Below, one piece after another: positions 1 to 8,788 of a DNA stretch of 37,210 nt. Each line of letters opens with the position of its first letter. The first letter of the stretch is position 1. The stretch covers positions 1 through 37,210 of the forward strand of contig JACPZB010000021.1 in the NCBI GenBank assembly GCA_016195725.1. The letters are read 5' to 3'. Source of the DNA: Deltaproteobacteria bacterium. GTDB taxonomy: Bacteria; Desulfobacterota; GWC2-55-46; UBA9637. The notes under the pieces were generated by a model that searched no databases, was not told the origin of the DNA, and was given only the letters and a program-made list of their open reading frames with translations. The translations under genes and the position numbers were made by a program.

Positions 1-1302
1 ATTCGGCGTCCTGAGTTTTTCTTTAATTATTTCTATGTAATCAGCCGTTTCCTCATACCTTACCGACTTCCTTATCTCAAAGCCGTAGCTTCCTATCTCA
101 AGAGACCTCATGGCCTTTTGCAGAGATTCTTTAAATGTTCTGCCTATTGCCATTACTTCACCGACAGACTTCATCTGTGTTGTCAGTATTGCGTCAGCCT
201 GCGGAAATTTTTCAAATGTGAACCTTGGAATCTTTGTCACCACATAATCAATGGTCGGCTCAAAACACGCGGGCGTTTTTTTCGTTATGTCATTCGGAAT
301 CTCATCAAGCGTATAACCAACAGCTAATTTTGCAGCAATCTTTGCAATAGGAAAACCAGTTGCCTTGCTGGCAAGGGCGGAAGAACGAGAAACTCTCGGA
401 TTCATCTCAATGACATACATCTTGCCGTTGTCAGGGTTCACAGAAAACTGAATATTTGAACCGCCTGTATCAACACCAATCTCCCTTATAATCTTTAGCG
501 CAGCATCCCTCATTATCTGATATTCCTTGTCTGTAAGGGTCTGTGCAGGTGCAACCGTTATAGAATCACCAGTATGAACACCCATTGGGTCAAAATTCTC
601 AATTGAGCATATAATCACAACATTGTCTTTATTGTCCCTCATAACCTCAAGTTCATATTCTTTCCAACCTATAACAGATTCTTCAATCAGAATTTCGCTG
701 TAAGGGCTTGCATCCAGACCATACTGAACCATTTCCTTAAATTCTTCTGCGTTGTAGGCAATACCTCCTCCTGTTCCGCCCAATGTAAAGGAAGGTCTTA
801 TAATAAAAGGGTAACTCATTGTTTCTGCTATACTGATGGCATCAGATAATGTCTTTGCATAGCCGCTCCTTGGCACCTCAAGGCCGATTCTTTCCATAGC
901 TTCTTTAAAAAGTTCTCTGTCCTCTGCCTTTTTTATTGCAGAAAGTTTTGCGCCTATCAACTCAACCCCGTGTTTTTTCAAAACACCCGATTCTGCAAGA
1001 GATACAGCAATATTAAGCGCTGTCTGACCGCCCATTGTCGGCAAAAGAGCATCGGGCCTTTCCTTTTCAATTATCTTTTCAACTACATCAGGTATAACAG
1101 GCTCAATATATGTCCTGTCTGCAAGACCAGGGTCTGTCATTATTGTTGCAGGATTTGAGTTTATAAGTATCACCTCGTAACCTTCTTCCTTCAAAGCCTT
1201 ACAGGCCTGGGTCCCTGAATAATCAAATTCGCAGGCCTGGCCTATAACAATAGGACCGGCTCCAACGATCAGCACCCTTTTTATGTCCGTTCTCTTAGGC
1301 AA
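1..1302 (-). CDS. carB: Carbamoyl-phosphate synthase large subunit, N-terminal part (3' end lies outside the window)
   Basis: Minus-strand translation reads (TTG start)[67 protein letters not shown]..., typical CarB. A TTG start at 1302 is preceded by AAGGAG. The frame stays open to the window edge. Confidence 0.95.
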   Translation of the reverse strand, partial: MPKRTDIKRVLIVGAGPIVIGQACEFDYSGTQACKALKEEGYEVILINSNPATIMTDPGLADRTYIEPVIPDVVEKIIEKERPDALLPTMGGQTALNIAVSLAESGVLKKHGVELIGAKLSAIKKAEDRELFKEAMERIGLEVPRSGYAKTLSDAISIAETMSYPFIIRPSFTLGGTGGGIAYNAEEFKEMVQYGLDASPYSEILIEESVIGWKEYELEVMRDNKDNVVIICSIENFDPMGVHTGDSITVAPAQTLTDKEYQIMRDAALKIIREIGVDTGGSNIQFSVNPDNGKMYVIEMNPRVSRSSALASKATGFPIAKIAAKLAVGYTLDEIPNDITKKTPACFEPTIDYVVTKIPRFTFEKFPQADAILTTQMKSVGEVMAIGRTFKESLQKAMRSLEIGSYGFEIRKSVRYEETADYIEIIKEKLRTPN

Positions 1303-1319
1303 GATAATCTCCTTCTCAA

Positions 1320-1378
1320 GTAGCCGCAGGCTTTAGCCTGCGTCAAATAACGCAACCTAAAGGCTGCGGCGGCTGCTA
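1320..1378. repeat. REP/BIME-like inverted palindrome pair (GTAGCCGCAGGCTTTAGCCTGCG type)
   Basis: tagccgcaggctttagcctgcgtcaaataacgcaacctaaaggctgcggc; the same element recurs at 36626-36677. Confidence 0.75.
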
Positions 1379-2011
1379 TGCAATGAGTCCTTCCTCCATC
1401 AGAGTATAAACTTTTCTTATATCAATATTTGAACATCTACCCCACACTGTTTTTAGTTTTCTGAACTTTCTAATTAAATAGGTAAAATCCTCCACCCCTT
1501 CTTTTCTTGCCTCTTTTGCCTTTGCCTTTATAATGTAATAAATATTTTTAGGGTAAAAACAGAATGCACCTGAAAATCTATAGCCTCCTTTGAATGATAG
1601 AAGCCTGGCCTCTATTACATCCCCCTTTTCCAATAATGCCCGATGGGCATCAGCTATTATATATCTGTTCTTAGTAAATATATTTTTCACTCTAATATTG
1701 GTGGAGACCTTTGTTATGCTAAAAATAGAATGTATGTTATTTGCAAAGTCCAAATATATCTTTCTATCTTCCTCTGAGAGATTATAATTTTTTAGAAACG
1801 ACATGAGTGGTGTTAATCTGTCAGCTATTTGAGGCCTATCAAAAATATACCAGTCAAAAAATATATCCAATACATCTTCAAACCCTTCCACCTCATTACC
1901 CAGCTCTCCTCCGACGGCAACAAACTCCTGCTTTGCCTTTTTAATCTCCGCATCATATTTCTCGCATATAAAAGCTGTCTTCAGCCTTTCTATATACTCT
2001 TGAAATTCCAC
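1376..2011 (-). CDS. Uncharacterised protein encoded between carA and carB
   Basis: 211-aa ORF whose start overlaps the 3' end of carA; no family recognised. Confidence 0.7.
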   Translation of the reverse strand: MEFQEYIERLKTAFICEKYDAEIKKAKQEFVAVGGELGNEVEGFEDVLDIFFDWYIFDRPQIADRLTPLMSFLKNYNLSEEDRKIYLDFANNIHSIFSITKVSTNIRVKNIFTKNRYIIADAHRALLEKGDVIEARLLSFKGGYRFSGAFCFYPKNIYYIIKAKAKEARKEGVEDFTYLIRKFRKLKTVWGRCSNIDIRKVYTLMEEGLIA

Positions 2012-3141
2012 TTACCCTCCATCATATCTGTAAAACGTTTAAAGAGATAAGAAGAATCGTGCGGCCCCGGAGACGCCTCCGGATGATACTGAACAGAAAA
2101 TAGCGGCAACTTTGTATGCGCCAGACCTTCAACGGTTTTATCATTTAGATTTATATGTGTAAGTTCTGCTATTCTGTTTAACGAATCCACATCAACAGCA
2201 AAACCGTGATTTTGCGATGTGATTTCAACCTTTCTTGTTGTCAAATCCATAACAGGCTGGTTTCCGCCGTGATGGCCGAACTTTAATTTATATGTCTTGC
2301 CGCCCAGCGCAAGTCCGAGTATCTGATGGCCGAGACAGATGCCAAATATAGGCTTCCTGGCAACCAGCTTTCTTACATTTTCAATACCATAAGTAACTGC
2401 ATCCGGGTCGCCAGGGCCGTTTGAAAGGAATATGCCGTCGGGGTTCATCTTTAAAACATCTTCAGCAGATGTGGAAGCAGGCACAATCATCACATTACAA
2501 CCAACATTAACAAGATTTCGCAATATGTTGAATTTTATGCCGAAATCGTAGGCGATAACCTTAAATCGTGGTTCTTCGTAACCTTTCTCCAAATCCCAGA
2601 GTCCCTGATTCCACTTATAAGGCTCTTTGCAAGTTACTTCTTTTGCCAAATCAAGCCCTGCCATTGAAGGGAACTCCTTTGCCTTTTTCACAAGCCTTGT
2701 CGGATCCAAATCACCCGTTGAGATAACAGCATTCATAGCGCCATTGTCCCTTAAATACCTCGTCAGCGCCCTTGTATCTATCCCTTTTATGCCGACAACT
2801 TTATTCTTTTTCAGATAGCTGTCCAATGTCTGCTTTGACCGCCAATTGCTCGGATAATCGCAGTATTCTTTGACGATAAAACCCTCAAGCCAGAGTTTAT
2901 TTGACTCCAAGTCCTCTTCGTTTATCCCGTAATTTCCAATCTGCGTATATGTCATGGCAACCATCTGGCCTTTATATGACGGGTCGGTAAGAACCTCCTG
3001 ATACCCGCACATGGAGGTATTAAAAACCACCTCACCTATGGTCTCCCCCTCTGCGCCAAAAGAATACCCCTCAAACACAGTACCGTCTGAAAGGGTAAGG
3101 GTTGCTTTTTTATTTTTAGATAATGACATATGATCAATCAT
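1990..3141 (-). CDS. carA: Carbamoyl-phosphate synthase small subunit
   Basis: [43 protein letters not shown]...; GATase motif [32 protein letters not shown]. Confidence 0.97.
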   Translation of the reverse strand: MIDHMSLSKNKKATLTLSDGTVFEGYSFGAEGETIGEVVFNTSMCGYQEVLTDPSYKGQMVAMTYTQIGNYGINEEDLESNKLWLEGFIVKEYCDYPSNWRSKQTLDSYLKKNKVVGIKGIDTRALTRYLRDNGAMNAVISTGDLDPTRLVKKAKEFPSMAGLDLAKEVTCKEPYKWNQGLWDLEKGYEEPRFKVIAYDFGIKFNILRNLVNVGCNVMIVPASTSAEDVLKMNPDGIFLSNGPGDPDAVTYGIENVRKLVARKPIFGICLGHQILGLALGGKTYKLKFGHHGGNQPVMDLTTRKVEITSQNHGFAVDVDSLNRIAELTHINLNDKTVEGLAHTKLPLFSVQYHPEASPGPHDSSYLFKRFTDMMEGKWNFKSI

Positions 3142-3160
3142 TCCTTCCTTTAGGCTTTTT

Positions 3161-3218
3161 GTAGTTGCCCATTTATCGGCGTATTTTATAATGCGCCCCT
3201 AAATGGGCAACAAGCTAC
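3161..3218. repeat. REP-like inverted repeat with GTAG/CTAC ends
   Basis: GTAGTTGCCCATTTAtcggcgtattttataatgcgcccCTAAATGGGCAACaagCTAC between carA and purC. Confidence 0.6.
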
Positions 3219-3247
3219 TGGTTAATTCTTAACATACAAGCCGCACT

Positions 3248-3955
3248 TCATCTCAGCACCTTCCGGCAAACCTCCTGATATGCCTCTTCAATCTTTCCTA
3301 AATCTCGCCTGAACCTGTCCTTGTCCATCTTCTCATTTGTCTCCTTATCCCAGAGTCTGCATCCGTCCGGGGTTATTTCGTCTCCGAGAAGTATCTGCCC
3401 TTTGTGCCGTCCGAATTCAAGTTTAAAGTCCACAAGGGTTATGCCCCTTTCATCAAAAAACTTGGAAAGATAGCCGTTTATCTCAAGAGCCATCTCTTTT
3501 AATATATCCACCTCAAATTTTTTGGCAAGATTAAATGCTTCTATGTGATAATCATTTATCATGGGGTCGCCGAGCGGGTCGCTTTTGTAATAAAATTCCA
3601 GAATAGTTTTTTTGAGCGGCGTCCCCTCTTCAACACCCATCCTCTTGGCAAGGCTTCCTGCGGCTATGTTTCTTACAACAACTTCTATGGGGATTATCTC
3701 CAGCCTCTTCACCACCATCTCCCTGTCAGACGACCTTTCAATAAAATGCGTTGGGATGCCTTTGTCTTCCAAATATTGAAAGAGCCTGGATGATATCTTG
3801 TTATTCAATATCCCCTTTCCCTGGATAATCCCCTTTTTCTTGCCGTCAAACGCCGTGGCCTCATCCTTAAAATATTGTATCAAGAAATCAGGATTATCTG
3901 TAGTATAAAGAATCTTTGCCTTGCCTTCATAAATTTTTTCAAGACGTTTCATCAA
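3248..3955 (-). CDS. purC: Phosphoribosylaminoimidazole-succinocarboxamide synthase
   Basis: MKRLEKIYEGKAKILYTTDNPDFLIQYFKDEATAFDGKKKG...; typical PurC. Confidence 0.97.
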   Translation of the reverse strand: MMKRLEKIYEGKAKILYTTDNPDFLIQYFKDEATAFDGKKKGIIQGKGILNNKISSRLFQYLEDKGIPTHFIERSSDREMVVKRLEIIPIEVVVRNIAAGSLAKRMGVEEGTPLKKTILEFYYKSDPLGDPMINDYHIEAFNLAKKFEVDILKEMALEINGYLSKFFDERGITLVDFKLEFGRHKGQILLGDEITPDGCRLWDKETNEKMDKDRFRRDLGKIEEAYQEVCRKVLR

Positions 3956-3976
3956 TAAACCTCCTATAAATACAAG

Positions 3977-4046
3977 CTATAGGCGCTGGGTTATAAGGCT
4001 ATGGGTTATCTTACTTTATCTACTTTATCTATTGCCTATCGCCTTC
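3977..4046. repeat. Degenerate ~7-bp periodic array (CCYATAR family)
   Basis: Reverse strand: GGCGATAGGCAATAG...ACCCATAGCCTTATAACCCAGCGCCTATAGC. Confidence 0.55.
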
Positions 4047-4232
4047 CTCTTTCACATACACCGTTCTTGCCGGATAAGGTATCTCAATTGCCTCTTTTTC
4101 GAACCTCTTTTTTATCTCTGTATTTATCTGATCAAGGGCAACTCCCAACCGGAAACAGTCCGCCACCCAAAAGAACATCTGAATATTTAAAGAAGATTCT
4201 CCAAATTCAAGGAAAAGGGCAACCGATTGCAA
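4029..4232 (-). pseudogene. C-terminal fragment of a mechanosensitive (MscS-family) channel
   Basis: LEFGESSLNIQMFFWVADCFRLGVALDQINTEIKKRFEKEAIEIPYPARTVYV resembles the MscS C-terminus; no N-terminal domain lies upstream. Confidence 0.6.
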
Positions 4233-4300
4233 ACAATAAGTTGCTATTCCCTATTTTCTTCAAATTACCAAAGTCTGACTTAATCTTTTTAATTAGATCA

Positions 4301-4539
4301 TCAGTAATAATATTTGACATTTTTATGAGACCTCAAAATATAATCCATTTCCTTTAGCAATGGCGGCAACTTGCCCGCATTATCCAGTTTTGTTACATCA
4401 AATTGATTTTTAAAACTTGCCCCGCTTATTGCTTTAACAAGGTTATTATCAAAAGACAAGCCCTTGCTCTTTTTTTCCAATAAGCTCTCGTAATATTTGT
4501 TCCAATACCTGAGCCTTTTTACTCACTCGTTTAGCCATA
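4301..4539 (-). pseudogene. Frameshifted small ORF of unknown function (A7 run separates two frames)
   Basis: MAKRVSKKAQVLEQILRELIGKK(E...) in one frame continues as KSKGLSFDNNLVKAISGASFKNQFDVTKLDNAGKLPPLLKEMDYILRSHKNVKYYY* after a one-base shift at the A7 run. Confidence 0.4.
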
Positions 4540-4591
4540 TTATGACACCTACCATAAGCAATGAATTTTATTTCTTTATCGTGCTTTTAAA

Positions 4592-5911
4592 TCAATTTTT
4601 AAACACCTTCTTAAACACATACCCCACATTCTTCACATACCTTGAAATATCAAAACATGCATCAATCTCTTTTTTTGAAAGCCGCGCCGTCACCTCTTTA
4701 TCTTTGAGCAAGAATTCTTTTAGTCCCTTAACCCCTTGACCCCTTGACCCCTGCATTTCTTTCCAGACCTTCATGGCATTTCTTTGAACCATTTGATACG
4801 CATCTTCTCTTGTAACGGCTTTTTCTGTAAGGGCGATGAGAACGGTCTGAGAAAACAGAAGGCCTTTTAGTTTATTCAAGTTCTCCTTCATATTTTCAGG
4901 ATAGACAACCAGATCCCTGATGAGTCCGGTCGCCCTTGTGAGCATAAAATCCACAAGAATAGTGGCGTCCGGCGCAATGACCCGTTCAACTGAAGAATGG
5001 CTTATGTCTCTTTCATGCCATAGCGGAATATTTTCCATTGCTGCATTTGCATATCCGCGCACAAGGCGCGCAAGGCCGGTGAGGTTTTCGGATAGAACAG
5101 GGTTTCTCTTGTGAGGCATGGCTGATGAGCCTTTCTGCCCCACAGTAAACGGCTCTTCAGCTTCCAACACCTCTGTACGCTGAAGGTGTCGTATCTCCAC
5201 AGCGAATTTCTCAATGGATGTAGCGATAATGGCCAGTGTTGTAAAATATTCTGCGTGTCTGTCCCTCTGGATAACCTGCGTTGAGATGGGCGCGGGCTTG
5301 AGTCCAAGCTTTTTGCAAACATATTCCTCAACAAATGGCAGGACATTGGCGAATGTGCCCACTGCGCCGGATAGTTTGCCATATGAAATAATCTCCCTTG
5401 CCATCTGCATCCTCGTAAGATTTCGCTTCATCTCCTCATACCAGAGCGCCATCTTGAGCCCGAAGGTTATAGGTTCCGCATGGATGCCGTGGGAGCGGCC
5501 AATCATCACGGTATCTTTATGCTCAAATGCCCGTTTTTTGATCGCCTCCATCAATTTCTTTATATCTGCGATAATCAAATCTGCTGCCTCCCTCAAAAGC
5601 AGGGCAAGGGATGTATCAAGGATATCCGAGGAGGTAAGCCCCCTGTGGATATATCTTGAATCAGGCCCGACAAACTCTGCAACTGATGTAAGAAACGAAA
5701 TCACATCGTGCTTTACCGTTTTTTCAATCTCATCTATTCTCTGAATATTGAAATCAGCCTTGGCCTTGATGTTATCCAGCGCATTCTTTGGAATCTCCCC
5801 CAGTTTTGCCCATGCCTCGCACGCGGCAATCTCCACCTCAAGCCATTTCTTGAATTTATTCTCCGGCTCCCAAATTCTGCTCATCTCTTTCCTTGAGTAT
5901 CTTTCAATCAT
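4592..5911 (-). CDS. purB: Adenylosuccinate lyase
   Basis: MIERYSRKEMSRIWEPENKFKKWLEVEIAACEAWAKLGEIP... and signature GSSAMPHKRNPVLSENL. Confidence 0.97.
   Translation of the reverse strand: MIERYSRKEMSRIWEPENKFKKWLEVEIAACEAWAKLGEIPKNALDNIKAKADFNIQRIDEIEKTVKHDVISFLTSVAEFVGPDSRYIHRGLTSSDILDTSLALLLREAADLIIADIKKLMEAIKKRAFEHKDTVMIGRSHGIHAEPITFGLKMALWYEEMKRNLTRMQMAREIISYGKLSGAVGTFANVLPFVEEYVCKKLGLKPAPISTQVIQRDRHAEYFTTLAIIATSIEKFAVEIRHLQRTEVLEAEEPFTVGQKGSSAMPHKRNPVLSENLTGLARLVRGYANAAMENIPLWHERDISHSSVERVIAPDATILVDFMLTRATGLIRDLVVYPENMKENLNKLKGLLFSQTVLIALTEKAVTREDAYQMVQRNAMKVWKEMQGSRGQGVKGLKEFLLKDKEVTARLSKKEIDACFDISRYVKNVGYVFKKVFKN
4722..4754. repeat. Short tandem repeat inside purB (CCCCTTGA, period 8)
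   Basis: cccttaaccccttgaccccttgacccctgc, encoding MQGSRGQGVKGLKEF. Confidence 0.7.
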
Positions 5912-5936
5912 AAAAACTTCGCAAATATAAATAACA

Positions 5937-5992
5937 GGCTATGGGCGATAGGTTATAGGAAAAACCTTGCCTATCGCCCATCACCTATTGCC
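5937..5992. repeat. Inverted pair of heptamer arrays between purB and the ZIP gene
   Basis: GGCTATG GGCGATA GGTTATA GG AAAAACCTT GCCTATC GCCCATC ACCTATT GCC. Confidence 0.8.
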
Positions 5993-5995
5993 ATT

Positions 5996-6703
5996 TTAAT
6001 GGAGAAATTTCTCAATGGTAAATACCATGATAAATCCTGAAATAACTGACATTATCACCTTTATATTAAATTTTTTATGCGCCTCAAGCAATAAATCGCC
6101 TACGCCTATATAAATAAATGCGCCGGCAACAAATGCAATAATAGGTTCGTAAAATATGGAAGGTATATAAACTGCGGCATAGGCGCCAACGGGATAAGAG
6201 ATTGCGGCATACAAGATAGGAAACAGCATTTTCTTGGTGCTGTAACCAAGGTTTTTCATAAGAAGAGTTGCAGTCACATCCTGCGGTATCTCATGGATGA
6301 TTACAGCAACGGTAATAATAAGCCCCAGATGCGGATTCGTCAGGTATCCAACAGTTATGGCAATGCCATCCACGATATTATCCATAGCCATGCCAAATAT
6401 GGAAACCATGTTCATAGAATGCCGCTCGCACTCCATCTCGCCGCATGAATGGAGCACAGTAAGCTTCCCAATTATATAGAAGCAGAGAAACCCCAAGGCC
6501 AATATCCATGCATCTTTCTTAAGATTTGCCTCAGGAAGGATGTCCAAAAGAACTGTGGCAATAACTACGCCGGCGGCAAAGGCAATAATATATCGGATGC
6601 CCTTGAAATCTATATAGAGCGGAAGAAGTCCTGCGATAAGCGTTACCATGCCGGTTAAGAGGCCGTATACCACATACATTTCAATCATAGATTCTGCCGC
6701 CAA
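5996..6703 (-). CDS. ZIP-family metal transporter
   Basis: Multi-TM protein with DNIVDGIAITVGY and IIHEIPQDVTATLLMKNLG motifs (ZIP TM IV/V). Confidence 0.85.
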   Translation of the reverse strand: MAAESMIEMYVVYGLLTGMVTLIAGLLPLYIDFKGIRYIIAFAAGVVIATVLLDILPEANLKKDAWILALGFLCFYIIGKLTVLHSCGEMECERHSMNMVSIFGMAMDNIVDGIAITVGYLTNPHLGLIITVAVIIHEIPQDVTATLLMKNLGYSTKKMLFPILYAAISYPVGAYAAVYIPSIFYEPIIAFVAGAFIYIGVGDLLLEAHKKFNIKVIMSVISGFIMVFTIEKFLH

Positions 6704-6760
6704 CCTTTTTACACCTATTCTTTATAACAGTTGAGAGACAGATACAATAACTCAATTGTC

Positions 6761-6934
6761 TAACAGGGTGTTAAAAAAGTGTTTTTTGGGTGTCATTACA
6801 AGGAGCATTAGCGATGAAGCAATCTCTAACTAATTGATTTTTATAGAAGCGATATTGCTTCCCCTGCACTTTGTTCAGGGCTTTGCCTCACACACTCGCA
6901 ATGACCCTCGTTTGGGTTTTTCAACAACCTGCTA
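6761..6934. mobile_element. MITE-like non-coding element with ~21-bp imperfect terminal inverted repeats and an internal inverted repeat
   Basis: Left end TAACAGGGTGTTAAAAAAGTG; right end (rc) TAGCAGGTTGTTGAAAAACCC. Internal GTCATTACAAGGAGCATTAGCGATGAAGCAATC ... GCGATATTGCTTCC...TCGCAATGAC. Confidence 0.65.
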
Positions 6935-6973
6935 ATAAAACTAAGTAAGTTACAGACTGGTTTATTCTTTTTT

Positions 6974-7047
6974 TGGAGCGGGCGAAGGGAATCGAACCCT
7001 CGTATGAAGCTTGGGAAGCTTCCATTCTGCCATTGAACTACACCCGC
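6974..7047 (-). tRNA. tRNA-Gly (anticodon CCC), CCA encoded
   Basis: GCGGGTGTAGTTCAATGGCAGAATGGAAGCTTCCCAAGCTTCATACGAGGGTTCGATTCCCTTCGCCCGCTCCA folds as a cloverleaf; anticodon loop TTCCCAA. Confidence 0.95.
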
Positions 7048-7278
7048 AAGCGTTTAACGCCTAAGTATTTGAAAAATAGCGGTTTTTTATTTTTTGTGCA
7101 CAAAATTATTGCTCCGTAACTAAAAACTGGTCTTTTTTATACTACACCAGAGTATAAAAGTCAACCCTTGACAAATTACCGCTTTGTTTATGACAAACCA
7201 GCCTCATGTTTTGCTTTGGCAAAACAGATGGGTCAAACCTTCTGTGTTTTCTGCGCTCTCAGGTTAAAACAACATCCT

Positions 7279-8715
7279 TTATTCCCCTTCTGATTCTTCC
7301 AGCCAATTATTTATAAATTTAACAGCATCTCGTTTGCTTTTTACAATCCCCTCACCTTCAACCTCTGCTAATTTATTCAATATTCTTCCCACTATCACGC
7401 CTTCTGGAATGTTAAAAATATCCATGACCTCTTCTCCATTCAATATAGGTTTCGGCTTTTTTACTGAATAAACTTTGTAGTAAAAACCAATGAGGTCTCT
7501 TACGAGGGATGCAAGCTCTGGATCGTCTCCATCTCGGGTAGCTCTGGCGTCTGCGAAGGCAAGCAAAAGGAGAAGAAGGCCGTCGCCTCCGCCCATGACT
7601 CTAAATAGATGTGCCTTTGACCTGTTCGTTGGCTTGTCAAAGGATGCCAGATTAAAAACCCGGTGGTGATTTCTGCCAAGCCTTGCAATAAGCCCAATAG
7701 CGGCCCTGCTTAGCTTAAGACGTTTTCCTATCCGTTTACTAATAATTTCTCCTTCTCCTTCGTGACCTATAAATCTTATTCTGTCTTCTTCTCTTTTCAT
7801 TGTTACTGCTTTTCCAACATCATGGAGGAAAAGGGCAATTTTAAATAGCCCTCTTTTAGCAATATTCCCAAAGGTTATTTCAAAATAAGCATAAAGATTA
7901 TCAGCAAATTCTGGCGCAAAGGCATTCAGGTTGTTGTAAAGATTTTCTCCCTGTTCTAATGTCTTAAGTGAATGGGATAGAAGATTATAATCTTTCAAAC
8001 TCTCCCAATTCCTAATTTCGGGTATAATTTCACGGAGCAAAGAAAGTTCATGAAGTTTTTTTACATAATAAGCCGCCTCAGAGCAATAAAGTATAAGAAA
8101 AAATTCATCCCGTATCCTCTCCCACGAAGATTTGGGCAGGAGATTGGCTTTTGCTTGTATATATTTTTCTGTTTCTTTATCTATTTTTAAGTTGTATTGT
8201 GCAGAAAGCCTTACAGCACGAAGTAATCTTAATGGATCCTCATCAAAAATCTCTGGCTTAAGCATTCTTATTATTTTATTTTCTGCATCGTTTATGCCCT
8301 TGAAAATGTCTATTATCGCCGCATCCTTCTTTTTAAAAAGCGCATTCATATCCACTGACAAGGCATTTATTGTAAAATCTCTACGGCTGAGATCTTCCCA
8401 TATGTCTTTTCCTTTGCGCTGCGAAATGTCAATATTGAACATGCCATCTCTATGTTTAACATTAACCCTGTATGATTCAAGTTTTTTGTCAAGCAGGAAG
8501 GGACTTCCCTTAAGTCTGCCTGCAATGAGATTGGCCGTTTCCTTAACCTTTCCATCTAATACAATATCATAGTCAAAACCCAATGGCCTTGATAGAGCAA
8601 GATTGCGCAGTACTCCCCCTACAAGGTATGCCTCTGCTTTTACAGCATTGACACCATCAAAAATGGCGCGGAGGATTGATTCATTCTTTAACTGCAATAT
8701 TGCATCAGTCTTCAT
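7279..8715 (-). CDS. CCA-adding tRNA nucleotidyltransferase / poly(A) polymerase family with HD domain
   Basis: EAYLVGGVLRNLALSRPLGFDYDIVLDG, RRDFTINALSVDMNA, EDPLRLLRAVRLSAQYNLKID, FLHDVGKAVT. Confidence 0.92.
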   Translation of the reverse strand: MKTDAILQLKNESILRAIFDGVNAVKAEAYLVGGVLRNLALSRPLGFDYDIVLDGKVKETANLIAGRLKGSPFLLDKKLESYRVNVKHRDGMFNIDISQRKGKDIWEDLSRRDFTINALSVDMNALFKKKDAAIIDIFKGINDAENKIIRMLKPEIFDEDPLRLLRAVRLSAQYNLKIDKETEKYIQAKANLLPKSSWERIRDEFFLILYCSEAAYYVKKLHELSLLREIIPEIRNWESLKDYNLLSHSLKTLEQGENLYNNLNAFAPEFADNLYAYFEITFGNIAKRGLFKIALFLHDVGKAVTMKREEDRIRFIGHEGEGEIISKRIGKRLKLSRAAIGLIARLGRNHHRVFNLASFDKPTNRSKAHLFRVMGGGDGLLLLLLAFADARATRDGDDPELASLVRDLIGFYYKVYSVKKPKPILNGEEVMDIFNIPEGVIVGRILNKLAEVEGEGIVKSKRDAVKFINNWLEESEGE

Positions 8716-8735
8716 TACTTATTAACCTCTGCAAA

Positions 8736-8761
8736 ATAAAAAGGCCGACTAAGGCGGCCTT
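8736..8761 (-). terminator. Rho-independent terminator downstream of the TPR gene
   Basis: Minus strand AAGGCCGCCTTAGTCGGCCTTTTTATTTT: stem plus T-rich tail. Confidence 0.8.
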
Positions 8762-8788
8762 GAAAATGGTTTATACTAATATCATCTA

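Noticed and set aside
1505-1535. Apparent repeat gcctcttttgcctttgcctt
   Set aside because: Codes for [11 protein letters not shown]; a Lys/Ala/Glu-rich stretch with no consistent 7-bp unit.
5002-5382. Minus-strand 126-aa ORF overlapping purB in another frame
   Set aside because: Out-of-frame shadow of purB.
5214-5744. Plus-strand 176-aa ORF inside purB (and similar plus-strand ORFs throughout, e.g. 18562-19035, 23412-24041, 12451-12978)
   Set aside because: Antisense shadows of strongly conserved minus-strand genes; no recognisable motifs or start context.
6974-7047. tRNA-Gly as integration site of a genomic island
   Set aside because: No integrase or duplicated tRNA 3' end seen; the flanking genes are housekeeping.
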